Shown: positions 18,273 through 28,476, numbered from the stretch's first letter. The stretch is 64,000 nucleotides of DNA from Skermanella pratensis (GCF_008843145.1 NZ_CP030265.1:157501-221500), one strand, 5' to 3'. Numbers and translations are program-made. Notes: generated by a model from the sequence alone, not told the origin.

Positions 18273-19427
18273 TCATGACGTCGCCGCCTGCAACTCCTCA
18301 TACAGTGAAATCGTCCGGTCGACGCATGAGGTCCAACCGAAGCCGCGGGCGCGCTCAATCCCGGCGGCGATGCAGGAGCGGCGGAGTTCCTGGTCCGTCA
18401 GGATCCTCTCCAGCCCCGCGGCCAGGGCATCGTCGTCATGGGGATCGACCAGCAGCCCGGCCCTGCCCACGACCTCGTGGATGCTGCCGGTGTTGGAGGC
18501 GAGCACGGGCGTCCCGCTCGCCATCGCTTCCAGGGGCGGCAGACCGAAGCCCTCGTAGAAGGAGGGAAACGCGAAGGCGCCGGCGCCCGCATAGAGGACC
18601 GGCAGATCCGCTTCGGGAATATAGCCGAGTCGCCGGACGCCGCCCTCCCGGGCCAGTGCGGCAAGCGACTGCTCCATCTGGCTTTCCCGCCAGCCGGTGG
18701 CGCCGCACAGGACGAGCGGAAACTCCGTCCGCAGGTCGGCAGGCAGGCGCATGAAAGCTCGCAGCAGCCCGTGCAGGTTCTTCCGCGGCTCGATGGTCGC
18801 GACCGACAGGATATAGCGGCCGTGCCGCAGGCCGTGGCGGTCCATCACCGCCCGGGTTTCGTCGGCGTCGTACGGCCTGAACCGTGCATCGACGCCGACT
18901 GGTATGGTCACCACGGCGGCGGGATCGAAGGCGAAGGTCTCGATCACCTCGCGCCTGACGAAGTCGCTGAGGGTGACGATCCGGTCGGCGCGGCGCAGCG
19001 ATTTTTCCAGGTTCCGGTCCAGGTAGCGGACCCGCTCGGGCGGATGGTGCTGCGGGAAATGCATATGCGACAGGTCGTGGCAGTTGACGAGGCAGGGGCC
19101 GTCGAAGGACTTCAGGATGAAGTTCGGTTCATGATAGACGGCGCCCCTGATCTTGCGGGCGCTTCTCCGGAAGACCGCGTTCCGCGCGAGCAAGCGCATC
19201 TCGTAGGCGTAAGGCAGGGAGCGCAGGAGCGGCCTGATCCTGCTCTCTCCCGGTTGCTCGTCGGAAGCATGGATCACCCGCTTCAAGTCGACCCATCGAA
19301 AATGCGAGAAGCAGTGGAGATCGTCGCCGAAGCCGCGGGCCAGCAGTCCCGCCAGGATCTCGGAGGTGTACCGGCCGATCCCGGTGACCGGCGGTTCGAG
19401 CGATTCGACGTTGAGGATGACCTTCAT
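18273..19427 (-). CDS. Glycosyltransferase family 4
   Basis: Retaining GT-B transferase of 384 residues. The N-terminal acceptor domain begins MKVILNVESLEPPVTGIGRYTSEIL with the GxGRY loop; the donor domain has ILSVATIEPRKNLHGLLRAF, LVLCGATGWRESQ and the EX7E motif FPSFYEGFGLPPLEAMASGTPVLAS. The RKN motif and loop order resemble mannosyltransferases of capsule or O-antigen clusters. It is followed on the same strand by a second GT4 gene 99 bases upstream, so the two probably build one polysaccharide. Confidence 0.86.
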   Translation of the reverse strand: MKVILNVESLEPPVTGIGRYTSEILAGLLARGFGDDLHCFSHFRWVDLKRVIHASDEQPGESRIRPLLRSLPYAYEMRLLARNAVFRRSARKIRGAVYHEPNFILKSFDGPCLVNCHDLSHMHFPQHHPPERVRYLDRNLEKSLRRADRIVTLSDFVRREVIETFAFDPAAVVTIPVGVDARFRPYDADETRAVMDRHGLRHGRYILSVATIEPRKNLHGLLRAFMRLPADLRTEFPLVLCGATGWRESQMEQSLAALAREGGVRRLGYIPEADLPVLYAGAGAFAFPSFYEGFGLPPLEAMASGTPVLASNTGSIHEVVGRAGLLVDPHDDDALAAGLERILTDQELRRSCIAAGIERARGFGWTSCVDRTISLYEELQAATS

Positions 19428-19525
19428 GGTGTCGCGCCGCCTTGATCTCTGCTGAAAGAGCAGTCATGAATTCAAGTTTGCAATTTAAAGTTTAATATTT
19501 TTGTCGGTTCAGTATCATTTTTCGA

Positions 19526-20755
19526 TCAGCGGTGCCGTCGCTGTTCCTCAGATGCCTGCCGATACACATCGAAGGTCCGATCCAGGAAAGACTTCAAGCT
19601 GAACATGAATTCCGCGCGCTCGCGCCCGCGCCGCCCCATGGCGGCGGCCATTTCCTCGTGGTCGAGCAGATGGTTGAGAGCCTCGGCCAGCCGGGCCGGA
19701 GATCCGGGCGGCACGGTCAGGGCCTCGATGCCGTCGCGGGCGACCCAGGGGACCGCCGTCGGCAGGTTGGTGTTGACGATCGGCCGTCCGCAAGCCATGG
19801 CCTCGGCTTGGGCTATGCCGAAGGTTTCGCTCTTCTCGACCGACGGCAGGGTGAAGACGCGGCAGGCGTGAAGCAGGGATTGCAGATCCTGCCGCTCCAG
19901 ATATCCGACCAGCGTTACCCGGTCCTGGAGGCCGGAAGCGGCGATCTGCCGCCGCAGCGGCTCTTCGAGCGGGCCGGTCCCGACGATGACGAGGTCGCCC
20001 TTCACCCGGCGCATGGCATCGATCAGGACGGCGAATCCTTTGTAGGGCACGAGCCGGCCGGTCGCGACGATCAGGCGCGGATGCAGCGCGCGGATCTCCT
20101 GGATCCGGTGCCGCTGGGCATCGCTCAGCTTCGTCCATCGGTCGACATCGATGCCGTAGGGGACCACCACGCACTTGGCCGATACGGATTTGAGAAACGG
20201 CGACTGTTCGATCATGACGGGCGCCGAAACGATGATCCGGTCGGCCCGCCGAAGCGCGCGGCGGATGAAGGGGCCGACCACCGGCAGAATGCGCCGCTGG
20301 GCCACGATCTCCGAATGCCAGTGGACCACAAGCGCCGTCCGTTGCGGGAACCACAGGCTTACCGCCAGATCGACCAGCGGGAAGGGCGCGTGGTAGTCGA
20401 CCACATCGACCCGGCGGGCGGTCGACCAGAGATCCACCGGATAGGCGAGGGAGATCGGCATCGACCAGACGCTCCGCAACGCGGAGGTCCGATGCACCTC
20501 GATACCCTCGACCAGTTCGGACCCGCCGGGCCCTTTCACCCGGGAGACCAGCACCTCGGAGCGGCAGCGCCCGGATAGGCCGGCGGCGAGCAGCCGCATG
20601 ACCTCCGGGATTCCGCCGTTCACCTCCGGGATGAAGACCTTGAAGGCATGGGCGACCTTGAGGAGGGTCGTTGCGGAGGGAGGATCGCCGGCCCCGTCGC
20701 GGACGTCACCCCGATGGACGTCGGGAGCGGCCAAGCGAAAATCCACATCGGCCAT
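19526..20755 (-). CDS. Glycosyltransferase family 4
   Basis: A second GT-B enzyme, 409 residues. After a polar leader comes VAHAFKVFIPEVNGGIPEVMRLLAAGL (the glycine-rich acceptor-domain loop), then VVPYGIDVDRW, LIVATGRLVPYKGFAVLIDAM, and the donor-site SVEKSETFGIAQAEAMACGRPIVNTNLP with the two conserved glutamates. It would act before or after the neighbouring GT4 product; the sugar is not assignable. The leader of about 30 residues lacks conservation, so a later start is possible. Confidence 0.84.
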   Translation of the reverse strand: MADVDFRLAAPDVHRGDVRDGAGDPPSATTLLKVAHAFKVFIPEVNGGIPEVMRLLAAGLSGRCRSEVLVSRVKGPGGSELVEGIEVHRTSALRSVWSMPISLAYPVDLWSTARRVDVVDYHAPFPLVDLAVSLWFPQRTALVVHWHSEIVAQRRILPVVGPFIRRALRRADRIIVSAPVMIEQSPFLKSVSAKCVVVPYGIDVDRWTKLSDAQRHRIQEIRALHPRLIVATGRLVPYKGFAVLIDAMRRVKGDLVIVGTGPLEEPLRRQIAASGLQDRVTLVGYLERQDLQSLLHACRVFTLPSVEKSETFGIAQAEAMACGRPIVNTNLPTAVPWVARDGIEALTVPPGSPARLAEALNHLLDHEEMAAAMGRRGRERAEFMFSLKSFLDRTFDVYRQASEEQRRHR

Positions 20756-21036
20756 GGTAACTCACCCCGTCCCGCGCCAGTCCCCTGAAGGGAGAATCCC
20801 GAAACCGGCCTTCGCGGGTGATCGCAACAGGGATCAGGACGCAGCCGATTGCCCCGCATTTTATGGGATGCCGGGGAGGGCGTCAACGAAAGGGGTATTT
20901 CTTTTACGCAAGTCCGACGTGTGGACAGGGAGGGCGAGCCGGGCCGCACATCCAGACGCCGCGAACGCTTCGGCAAAAACGAAGAAGGCCTGGAAAACCG
21001 TCGTTTTCCAGGACCGCCCGTTGTTTCCGGTCGTGC
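20756..21036. other. No gene recognised
   Basis: Between the GT4 gene and the phoB fragment I see no plausible coding frame on either strand, no hairpin of note and no repeat. Confidence 0.5.
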
Positions 21037-21297
21037 TCAAAGGTGCCCACGTGAATCCAAGGCGTAACCCGCAGAGCGCACCGTCCGGATCAGATCACTC
21101 TCGCTGTCGCCGTTGATCGCATTGCGCAGTCGGCGGACATGAACGTCCACCGTTCTCGGTTCCACGAAAACATCGTGCCCCCAGATCGTGCCCCCAAACG
21201 GCGTCCAGCAGCTGTTCCCTCGAAAACACACGGCTCGGGTTCATGAGGAAGTCCGCTCCTGCCCGCTCGACGGGGCTGTTACCCGCTCCCTGAATCA
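21037..21297 (-). pseudogene. phoB: phoB fragment, frameshifted by a 13-bp duplication
   Basis: Only the winged-helix DNA-binding end of a PhoB-type regulator remains. Upstream frame: [23 protein letters not shown]; then the frame changes to [20 protein letters not shown] ... [13 protein letters not shown]. Between them a 13-base word is present twice in tandem (21171-21183 and 21184-21196, differing only in the first base); removing one copy restores [16 protein letters not shown]. The receiver domain and linker are absent. It is divergent from pstSCAB, so it is probably the relic of a regulator gene once linked to this operon. An intact phoB must lie elsewhere if the Pho box is used. Confidence 0.85.
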
Positions 21298-21656
21298 ATT
21301 CTGGACTTCGCCCAGAAGTCCGCCCGCTTCGACACCGCCCCGACGCGCTCCCGTATCACCGATAGGCGACATGCTGAGAACCGGCGTCTCCCGCAGGCAA
21401 AAAGGGGGGCCGTCCGATCGCTATCCCGGAGACTTCAACATTGCGGCGTTTAATGAAATTGGGATTGCAGGTATGTGAAGTTCCTGCGACAGCGTATCAC
21501 GCTGGTTGGCAAAGCTGCTGGATCTCAATTCACTGAAATTTGATGGCAAATGCAGTTAAATGCTGCTTTAAATACTGCCAATTTGTTTTGCCCTACTATC
21601 GGTAAGACTGCTCTTTTATTGGCATTCGTGGGAGATATTGAGAGAGCTTCATGAAA
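21298..21656. other. Non-coding stretch upstream of pstS
   Basis: Becomes clearly AT-rich from about 21430. No coding frame holds. Probably ancient debris of the phoB gene followed by the regulatory region of pstS. Confidence 0.5.
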
Positions 21657-21674
21657 TTGTAACATTTCTGTCAT
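21657..21674 (+). promoter_or_regulatory. Pho box before pstS
   Basis: TTGTAAC-ATTT-CTGTCAT: two 7-bp direct repeats spaced by four bases, as PhoB requires (consensus CTGTCAT, second copy exact). A weaker third copy, TTCATGA, lies 11 bases upstream. A possible -10 (TATCTT) is at 21696. Confidence 0.75.
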
Positions 21675-21770
21675 GAGCCAGCAATTCGTTAACCATATCT
21701 TAAGCGCGAGTTGGGCCGCCGCGATAATGCGGTGCTGTCCGGGGGAATGTACGAATACAAGGAGAGAATC

Positions 21771-22781
21771 GTGAAGCTGACCCCTTGCGCCGGCGCTTTC
21801 GCACTGGCAGCCGCGACGCTGATCGCCGCTGACGCCAATGCCCAGAACGTGCCGACCGTCGTCATCGACGGATCATCCACGGTTTTCCCCATTTCCGAGG
21901 CAATGGCCGAGGAGTTCCAGTCTGAAAAGGCGGGCGCTACCCGTGTCACGGTCGGGGTGTCCGGCACAGGCGGTGGGTTTCAGAAGTTCTGTCGCGGCGA
22001 AACCGACATATCGGGTGCCTCGCGGCCGATTTCCTCCAGCGAGATGAAGCAGTGCCAGGAAAACGGTGTCGAGTACATCGAGATGCCGGTAGCCCTGGAC
22101 GCGCTCGCGACCATCGTCCACCCGAACAACGACTGGCTAGAATGCGCGGACGTCGAGGATTTGAAGAAAATGTGGCAGCCGGAGGCGCAAGGAACCGTCA
22201 CTCGGTGGAATCAGGTCCGGGGAGAGTGGCCGGACGCTCCGCTTGCACTGTATGGAGCCGGTACCGATTCGGGGACCTACGACTATTACACCTTCGCGGT
22301 CGTGGGCAAGGAGCATTCCAGCCGCGGCGACTACACCGCGACCGAAGACGATAATATCACCGTGCAGGGCGTGTCCACGGATGTCCATGCCTTGGGCTTC
22401 CTCGGCTTGGCCTACGTGACGGAAAACATGGAGCGGATCAAGCCGGTCGCTATCCGCCAGGCGAATGGCGAGTGCGTCCTCCCCAGCGTCGAAACCGCCG
22501 CGGACGCCAGCTACCAGCCGCTGTCACGTCCGATCTTCTACTACATCTCGAAGAAGAGCGCCGACGAGAAGGAACATGTCCGCGAATTCGCGGCCTTTAT
22601 CTTCGATGCCGAGAACCAGAAGGAACTGGTGACCGAAGTCGGTTATGTCCCACTGCCGGCCACAGCGGCGGAAGCGGCGATGAAGAAATTCGAAGCCCGG
22701 ACGACCGGCACCTTCTTCGGCGGATCCTCCAAGATCGGTGTCAAGATCGAGGATCTTGTCAGTGCCAGCGGCGCCAACTGA
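21771..22781 (+). CDS. pstS: Phosphate-binding periplasmic protein PstS
   Basis: High-affinity phosphate receptor of the Pst importer. With the GTG at 21771 (AAGGAGA six bases upstream) the 336-residue precursor starts MKLTPCAGAFALAAATLIAADANA, a good signal peptide. Ligand-binding loops are visible: IDGSSTVFPISEAMAEEF, VGVSGTGGGFQKFCRGETDISGASRPI and GAGTDSGTYDYYTF. An ATG eight codons upstream would put charged residues ahead of the signal and has no proper ribosome site. First gene of pstSCAB, behind a Pho box. Confidence 0.93.
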   Translation: MKLTPCAGAFALAAATLIAADANAQNVPTVVIDGSSTVFPISEAMAEEFQSEKAGATRVTVGVSGTGGGFQKFCRGETDISGASRPISSSEMKQCQENGVEYIEMPVALDALATIVHPNNDWLECADVEDLKKMWQPEAQGTVTRWNQVRGEWPDAPLALYGAGTDSGTYDYYTFAVVGKEHSSRGDYTATEDDNITVQGVSTDVHALGFLGLAYVTENMERIKPVAIRQANGECVLPSVETAADASYQPLSRPIFYYISKKSADEKEHVREFAAFIFDAENQKELVTEVGYVPLPATAAEAAMKKFEARTTGTFFGGSSKIGVKIEDLVSASGAN

Positions 22782-22881
22782 ACCACCCCGGTCCGACTAA
22801 CCGCTTTGACTGCCGGTTCATCCACGTCCACGGCGGCTCCGGCTGCCGTGGCGTTCCCCTATTGCATATCGGGTCCGAACA

Positions 22882-23826
22882 ATGGCGGAAAATTCCATAG
22901 CTCCCGATCGTATGACGGGTCGCTTCGCTGTCAGCCCCAGCTACCTGCGATGGCGCCGGATGGTTGCGAGCAGCATGTATGTCGTCCTATTCCTTGCGGC
23001 CGCACTATCCGTATTCGTGACAACTGCCATCGTTTACATCCTCGTCTCGGAATCATGGTCGTTCTTTGCGACGATACCGATCATAACGTTCCTGACCGAC
23101 ACCCAGTGGACGCCATCCTTCGCGAACCCCCGCTATGGAATACTACCCTTGCTGACCGCAACTTTGTGGGCGGCCGGCATTGCCCTGGTTATCGCAATAC
23201 CTCTTGGAACGATCCTGGCTATCTACCTTAGCGAGTATGCGCGCCCTGCCGTCAGGGAGACCGTCAAACCGTTCCTCGAACTCCTCGAGGCGGTGCCGAC
23301 GGTCGTCTACGGCTATTTCGCCCTGCTTCTTCTGACCCCGCTGTTCCAGAAGCTGATTCCCGGACTGAGCGGCTTCAATCTCCTGGTTCCGGGCATCGTC
23401 CTCGGCATCATGATCCTGCCCTACATCGTCAGCGTCAGCGAGGACGCCATGCGGGCCGTGCCATCGACCCTGCGCGAGGGTGCCTACGCCCTGGGAATGA
23501 CCCGGTTCCAGGCTGCCATCCGAGTGATCGTTCCCGGTGCCTTCTCCGGCATCACGGCCGCCTACATCCTGGGGATGTCGCGTGCGGTCGGGGAAACCAT
23601 GGTGGTCGCCATCGCCGCCGGCCAGAACCCCAATCTTACCGGAAACCCCCTCGAGGGCGCCGCGACGATCACCGCCTATATCGTGCAGATGAGTCTCGGG
23701 GACCTTCCCCACGGTTCGCTGGCCTATCAGACGATTTTCGCGGCGGGTCTGACGCTTTTCCTGATGACGTTCGCCTTCAACATCGCCGGCTTCTATCTCC
23801 GCCGCCGTTTCCGCGAGGTTTACTGA
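22882..23826 (+). CDS. pstC: Phosphate ABC transporter permease PstC
   Basis: Membrane subunit of the Pst importer, 314 residues with six helices. The cytoplasmic coupling loop is EDAMRAVPSTLREGAYALGMTRFQAAIRVIVPGAFSGITAA, the EAA motif that contacts PstB. A large loop after the first helix (SFFATIPIITFLTDTQWTPSFAN) is typical of PstC. Its stop overlaps the pstA start by one base (TGATG), which couples translation. Confidence 0.93.
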   Translation: MAENSIAPDRMTGRFAVSPSYLRWRRMVASSMYVVLFLAAALSVFVTTAIVYILVSESWSFFATIPIITFLTDTQWTPSFANPRYGILPLLTATLWAAGIALVIAIPLGTILAIYLSEYARPAVRETVKPFLELLEAVPTVVYGYFALLLLTPLFQKLIPGLSGFNLLVPGIVLGIMILPYIVSVSEDAMRAVPSTLREGAYALGMTRFQAAIRVIVPGAFSGITAAYILGMSRAVGETMVVAIAAGQNPNLTGNPLEGAATITAYIVQMSLGDLPHGSLAYQTIFAAGLTLFLMTFAFNIAGFYLRRRFREVY

Positions 23827-24785
23827 TGGCCGCTTCGACAGATACCCGTGAGTCGTCGATGTCGGTCCGGATCGACCCTCACCAACGCGAACGCCTGGTC
23901 GCCCGCGCGCGCCGGAAGGACCTGATCTTCGCGGTCGGCGGGGTCATCGTCCTGTTCATCTCGATGGGGCTGCTGATCACTTTGCTGGTCGATCTGGCGA
24001 TCGACGGCATCACACGGATCGATCTCGATTTCCTGACGAATTTTCCCTCGCGACGGCCTGCCGATTCGGGAATTCTCTCGGCCTGGGTTGGAACGACGCT
24101 GGTCATGTTCGTGACGGCGCTCCTGGCGATCCCGCTGGGTGTTGCCGCCGGGCTCTACCTGGAAGAGTATGCGCCGAAGAACTGGGTATCCAACCTGATC
24201 GAAATCAATGTGGGCAATCTGGCGGGCGTTCCTTCGATCATCTACGGCCTGTTGGCTTTGGGATTGTTCGTCTACATGCTGGGCTTGGGTCAGACCATCC
24301 TGGTAGCAGGCATGGTGCTGGCTCTACTCATTCTTCCGGTCATCATCGTCTCCACCCGCGAGGCGGTGCGCAGTATCCCGCTCGCCGTTAAAGAAGGAGC
24401 CTACGGGATCGGTGCCGACAAATGGCAGACGATGTGGCACTTCATCATTCCTGCTGCGAGGCCGGGGATCCTGACCGGCGCGATCGTCGGACTGGCGCGC
24501 GCGATTGGGGAGACGGCGCCGGTGATCACGATCGGGGCCCTGACCTTCATCGCCTTCCTGCCATCGTCACCCATCCAGGGCGATTTCCCCTTCATCAACT
24601 TCGATTGGCTGAACGCTCCCTTCACGGTCATGCCGATCCAGATGTTCAATTGGGTATCCCGTCCCCAGCCGGGCTTCCACATCAACGCGGCGGCGACCGG
24701 CGTCGTCCTGATGGCGATGACCCTGACCATGAACGCGGTCGCGATCTGGATCCGCTTCCGTCTACGTAAACAACTGGCATGGTAG
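23826..24785 (+). CDS. pstA: Phosphate ABC transporter permease PstA
   Basis: Partner membrane subunit, 319 residues, six helices. Shows the PstA pattern NFPSRRPADSGILSAWVGTTLVMF, then EINVGNLAGVPSIIYGLLALGLFVY and the EAA coupling loop STREAVRSIPLAVKEGAYGIGADKWQTMWHFIIPAARPGILTG. Starts within the pstC stop. Confidence 0.93.
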   Translation: MAASTDTRESSMSVRIDPHQRERLVARARRKDLIFAVGGVIVLFISMGLLITLLVDLAIDGITRIDLDFLTNFPSRRPADSGILSAWVGTTLVMFVTALLAIPLGVAAGLYLEEYAPKNWVSNLIEINVGNLAGVPSIIYGLLALGLFVYMLGLGQTILVAGMVLALLILPVIIVSTREAVRSIPLAVKEGAYGIGADKWQTMWHFIIPAARPGILTGAIVGLARAIGETAPVITIGALTFIAFLPSSPIQGDFPFINFDWLNAPFTVMPIQMFNWVSRPQPGFHINAAATGVVLMAMTLTMNAVAIWIRFRLRKQLAW

Positions 24786-24837
24786 GCCGCCTCACGGAGT
24801 TCTGTAACGTGAAGCGTTTGGAACAAGGAATAATCGA

Positions 24838-25713
24838 ATGGTCGAGCCGATGACGCAGCCGATGGCACCACAACAAAGCCAGCGAGCCGAACGCGACCGC
24901 GGTGAAGAAAGCCCCGACGATATCGCAGAACGCCGCAGGAACCGGTTGAAGGAACCGCTCAGGGTGGATGTTCGCAACCTGTCCTTCTGGTACGGCAACT
25001 TCAAAGCACTGCACTCCATTCACCTTCCGGTAGCAGACCGGAAGGTGACGGCGCTGATCGGGGCGTCGGGATGCGGCAAGAGTACATTGTTGCGATGCTT
25101 CAACCGGATGCACGACCTGTATCCGGGCAACAAGTACGAGGGCGAGATCCTCATGTTGCCCGAATGTGACAACATTGTCGGTCCCAAGTCGGACCCGATC
25201 GTGGTTCGCCTGAGGGTCGGCATGGTCTTCCAGAAGCCCAACCCCTTTCCGAAATCCATTTTTGAGAATGTCGCCGCCGGCTTGCGGATCCGCGGCTTTC
25301 AGAAGCGGTCGCTGCTGGAGGAACGCGTCGAAGAGGCGTTGGTCCAGGCCGCCCTTTGGGGAGAGGTGAAGGACCGCCTACATGCGTCCGCCTACGAATT
25401 GTCGGGTGGGCAGCAACAGCGCCTATGTATCGCGCGGGCGCTGGCCCCGGAACCGGAGTTGATCCTGCTGGATGAGCCGACTTCGGCGTTGGACCCGATC
25501 GCCACCGCCCGGATCGAGGAGTTGATCGACGAACTGAGGAACTCATACTCGATCATCATCGTCACGCACTCGATGCAGCAGGCGGCACGCATTTCCAACT
25601 ATTGTGGCTTCATGCATATGGGAAACCTGGTCGAGTTCGGCGAAACCGATCAGATCTTTTCCCGGCCACGCGACAAACGGACTGAGGACTACATCACTGG
25701 ACGTTTTGGCTGA
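24838..25713 (+). CDS. pstB: Phosphate ABC transporter ATPase PstB
   Basis: Energises phosphate import. The 291 residues include Walker [10 protein letters not shown] (75-83), the Q-loop in [15 protein letters not shown], the ABC signature LSGGQQQR, Walker [13 protein letters not shown] and the His switch [12 protein letters not shown]. The first 40 residues are a polar extension; an internal start is possible. phoU, which usually follows, is missing: IS debris begins right after this gene, so it may have been lost or moved. Confidence 0.93.
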   Translation: MVEPMTQPMAPQQSQRAERDRGEESPDDIAERRRNRLKEPLRVDVRNLSFWYGNFKALHSIHLPVADRKVTALIGASGCGKSTLLRCFNRMHDLYPGNKYEGEILMLPECDNIVGPKSDPIVVRLRVGMVFQKPNPFPKSIFENVAAGLRIRGFQKRSLLEERVEEALVQAALWGEVKDRLHASAYELSGGQQQRLCIARALAPEPELILLDEPTSALDPIATARIEELIDELRNSYSIIIVTHSMQQAARISNYCGFMHMGNLVEFGETDQIFSRPRDKRTEDYITGRFG

Positions 25714-25830
25714 GAATAGGAATTGGCCGTCGCGGGTTCCACCGAACGAGATGTAGGCCGGCATGTTGCAGGGATATATGGGATCGCGTAAGGGACGGCC
25801 TATTTCGATGCTCCGGATTTCGTCCTCATG

Positions 25831-26121
25831 CCGCAACCTCGCGCCGATGCCGTGCTCAGCGCCATGGCTGACACCGAACCCACCCAGCGCGATGGCCACA
25901 TCCAGGCTATCGCCGGGAAAGGGCGGATGGCTTGGCAGCGCGACAGCGACCATAATGAAAGAGCCCCCGCCGAGGGCCGGTTCGCGCGCTGGAAACAGGT
26001 CATCGGTGACGGGCTGCGTTTCCACAGCGACGAGGCCAGGGCAACCGAGGTTGCCGTCGCCGCCCAAGTCCTCGACCGAATGCTCGACCTTGGATGCCCG
26101 AACTCCGTCCGCGTCGCCTGA
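25831..26121 (+). pseudogene. 3' fragment of an IS5-family transposase
   Basis: About 95 residues resemble the end of IS5-type DDE transposases: TEPTQRDGHIQAIAGKGRMAWQ, then FARWKQVIGDGLRFHSDEARATEVAVAAQVLDRMLDLGCPNSVRVA up to its natural stop. The E of the DDE triad normally sits in the region where this copy reads HNERAPAEGRFARWKQ. The 5' two-thirds is gone. It lies 117 bases after pstB and marks the start of an insertion-scarred stretch. Confidence 0.7.
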
Positions 26122-26161
26122 TCAAGAGCGGGGAATAGAGACTTCTTCGCCTCTTCCTTCT

Positions 26162-27987
26162 CTATGCAACACGTTGGCCCCATCGGCCGATCGTGTGAAA
26201 GCGGTCCGGCTGAAGAAACTCAGGCGATGTGGCAGGGTAAGGCGCTTTTTTCGCCATATCCGGCGCGACTGCGCGTAGGGCGGCTTGCACCTCGCCATCC
26301 TGACTGGCGCTCGCCAGAGCCTCCGGATCGATCCATCGAAGCTGTCCCGCCTCGAAGCGGGCGTAGACGCGCCCCGTGCCGCGGTCGGCGAAGTTCACCC
26401 GGGGAAACTTCCGAACACAGCGGACCAGATATCCCGCATTCTTTTCCGGGGCCATCGCCTCCTGGTCCGGATAGACCTCCTCCGGCCGCCTGGAATCGAC
26501 GTTGATCTTCCGGTAGCGTTCCAGATTGAGTATGCACCGGACATCCAGAATGTTCATCTCGCCGCTCCAGCCGAACGCGGCGGTGAGAGGCACCTCTCCG
26601 CGCGGGACGCTGTTGTCGAGGAACTCGAAGTGAACGGACATGTCCAGGGCAAGTGCGCGCCCGAACAGGATGTTCTGCATTCCTGTATAGGCCTCGACGT
26701 TGTGCGCGAGCAAATCATCCACGGACTTGTATCGCCCAACCTCCAGGCCGCGCTGCCAGGCGCGCTCGACCGTTTCCTCGGGAGGCGTCACCATGAACAG
26801 ATAGCAGAGCAGATTACCGAAGCGGGACGGCAGGTGCCTGCTCTCATCCGATTTGAGCGCGAAGCTGTCGAAGCGGAAACGGTCGATCAGGAGGTGCGAG
26901 ATCTGCCGCTTGTCGCCCGTCCGCACCAGGTGAGCGTCAAGCTTCCGATCGATGATCGTGACCTCCTGACTCGTGAGCATGCCAGCGTACTTGTACAGTG
27001 GGCCCAACGATTCGAAATCGAGCAGGGCCTTTCTCCAGGTGTCGGGACTGATCAGCGCGAAGTCTTTCCACTGTATCCCCATCTTCGCAGCCAGCTTCCT
27101 TTGCAGCGGCCGCATCGTACTTTTTCCCGATGCGGACGCGCCCTTGGTCAACATGGTGACTGGCCGATCCTGGGCGGGGAGTTGCCGAAATCCTTCGCTT
27201 TGCGCAGTATCGCGGATTTTCACCTCGAGGAATCGACCGATAACCCTGCCGCCATGGTCGTTGCAGGCGAGGTCCAGAGCGAGAGACGGGAGGAATGTGT
27301 GTTCCCCAGGATGCGGTCGTGCTTCAGGCGGATCGCTGAAGCGACCCTCACGAGCGATCGAAAAGCGGCCTTCTCCAGCGCCGTCTCGCTCGTATGTGCC
27401 CGCATGCTCCACTCGAGGATGACCCGTTCGTCGCGGTCCCATTCGCTTTCCACGACAGGCGCCGCAGCAACGGTCGGCTGCTTGCGGAACCATGCCCAGA
27501 GCCCGCGCGGAGCTTCGGCCTGTTTACTGAAGGGACCTGCCCGGGTGCGGCGGAAAGAACCCGCTAATTCGCTCCTGATGAAGTTATCGAGATCAGATCT
27601 CGCCTGTTGGTAAAGATCATTGATCTCGGACCGGTTCGGATCGACGACCAGCGACATAAGCGTCTGCGCCATGCGCCGCAGGTTCATGCCCAGGCTGCTG
27701 ACGCTGGCGTCCTCGGGGTCGGGTATTTCATAATCCGCCGTGACCCGCACCAGCACTTCGTGCAAGGCCAGCCGTTCCGGCCGGAAGATCGCCAGATCCT
27801 CGATAGGCAATCCGGTGACGTCGCGGAGTTCCGTGGCTTGCGTGATGTCACTGAAGGAGTTCTCCGACCGAAAGATGGTGGAGAGCTCCAGCAGCTCACG
27901 GGTGAGGCCCGACTGGATACCAGGGTTCCAGGGACCTTCAGGATGATCATCCTTATCCCTCTGATGTCTTTGCATGGTTAGGCGCAT
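26162..27987 (-). pseudogene. P-loop (zeta-toxin-like) kinase gene, frameshifted
   Basis: Two overlapping frames join into one product of about 608 residues. The first frame (from 27987) gives a 230-residue N-terminal domain with RDVTGLPIEDLAIFRPERLALHEVLVRVTADYEIPD, known to me only from uncharacterised alphaproteobacterial proteins. The second frame gives LACNDHGGRVIGRFLEVKIRD and then a Walker A, MLTKGASASGKSTMRPL, followed by ISPDTWRKALLDFESLGPLYKYAGMLTSQE, which resembles zeta-toxin or UDP-GlcNAc-kinase-type P-loop enzymes. The switch falls near 27296-27307; one extra base in the CCCC run at 27304-27307, or loss of a TG pair at 27296-27301, repairs it. Probably intact in life. Confidence 0.65.
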
Positions 27988-28344
27988 CCGTTCGGGTTTG
28001 TGCCTTGCTTCTTGATCAACCTCTCGATGAGTTCCGTCCTTCGCCTGGAGCGTCGATCGGACGGTCCCGAATACCGATCGACGTGTTGATGGCCATTTTC
28101 CTTCGATGATTAGGAATTACAAGGCCATGAAAGCCGTGGTGCTGTTTTGTGATCCCGATTGGAATGGCCATATCGGATGATTTCGCGGCGATTGGGTGGT
28201 TTGGTGCATCAGGGTGGGGATGAGGCAGTCGGCAGGTGGAAGTTGGCTCGATGGTGATCCCGAGGGCTTCGCCGGCCCTGGACAGCCGCTCGCCCCGGTA
28301 ACCGAGATCGCCCAAGGCTGTTCCCTTGAAGCCGCGGCATCGTC
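27988..28344. other. IS debris, possible DDE transposase scrap
   Basis: No whole gene. On the minus strand, 28240-28315 reads LGDLGYRGERLSRAGEALGI, which looks like a DDE transposase scrap (GY-G-R pattern of the IS5 family), but it is too short to be sure. Confidence 0.35.
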
Positions 28345-28476
28345 AAGTTGGCGGCGGGCCGGGCGGAAAATTCGCACCAGCCAACAAGGCGACGAGAACG
28401 CCAGATGAAGCGGTTCAAGTCGGCCCGACAGGCTCAGCGCTTCCTGTCCGCCCACGATCAGATCAACAACCTCTTC
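28345..28476 (+). pseudogene. 3' fragment of an IS6-family transposase
   Basis: Translated from 28345 the sequence reads AAGRAENSHQPTRRRERQ + MKRFKSARQAQRFLSAHDQINNLF, which is the conserved C-terminal block of IS6/IS26-type transposases (NRAENSHQPTRRRE, FKS-RHAQRFLS). Both sides are replaced by unrelated sequence. A second distinct IS family in the same 3 kb shows repeated insertion and decay. Confidence 0.75.

Noticed and set aside
25543-26067. Minus-strand frame of 174 codons after pstB
   Set aside because: It overlaps pstB and the IS5 transposase fragment, both better supported, and has no family features.
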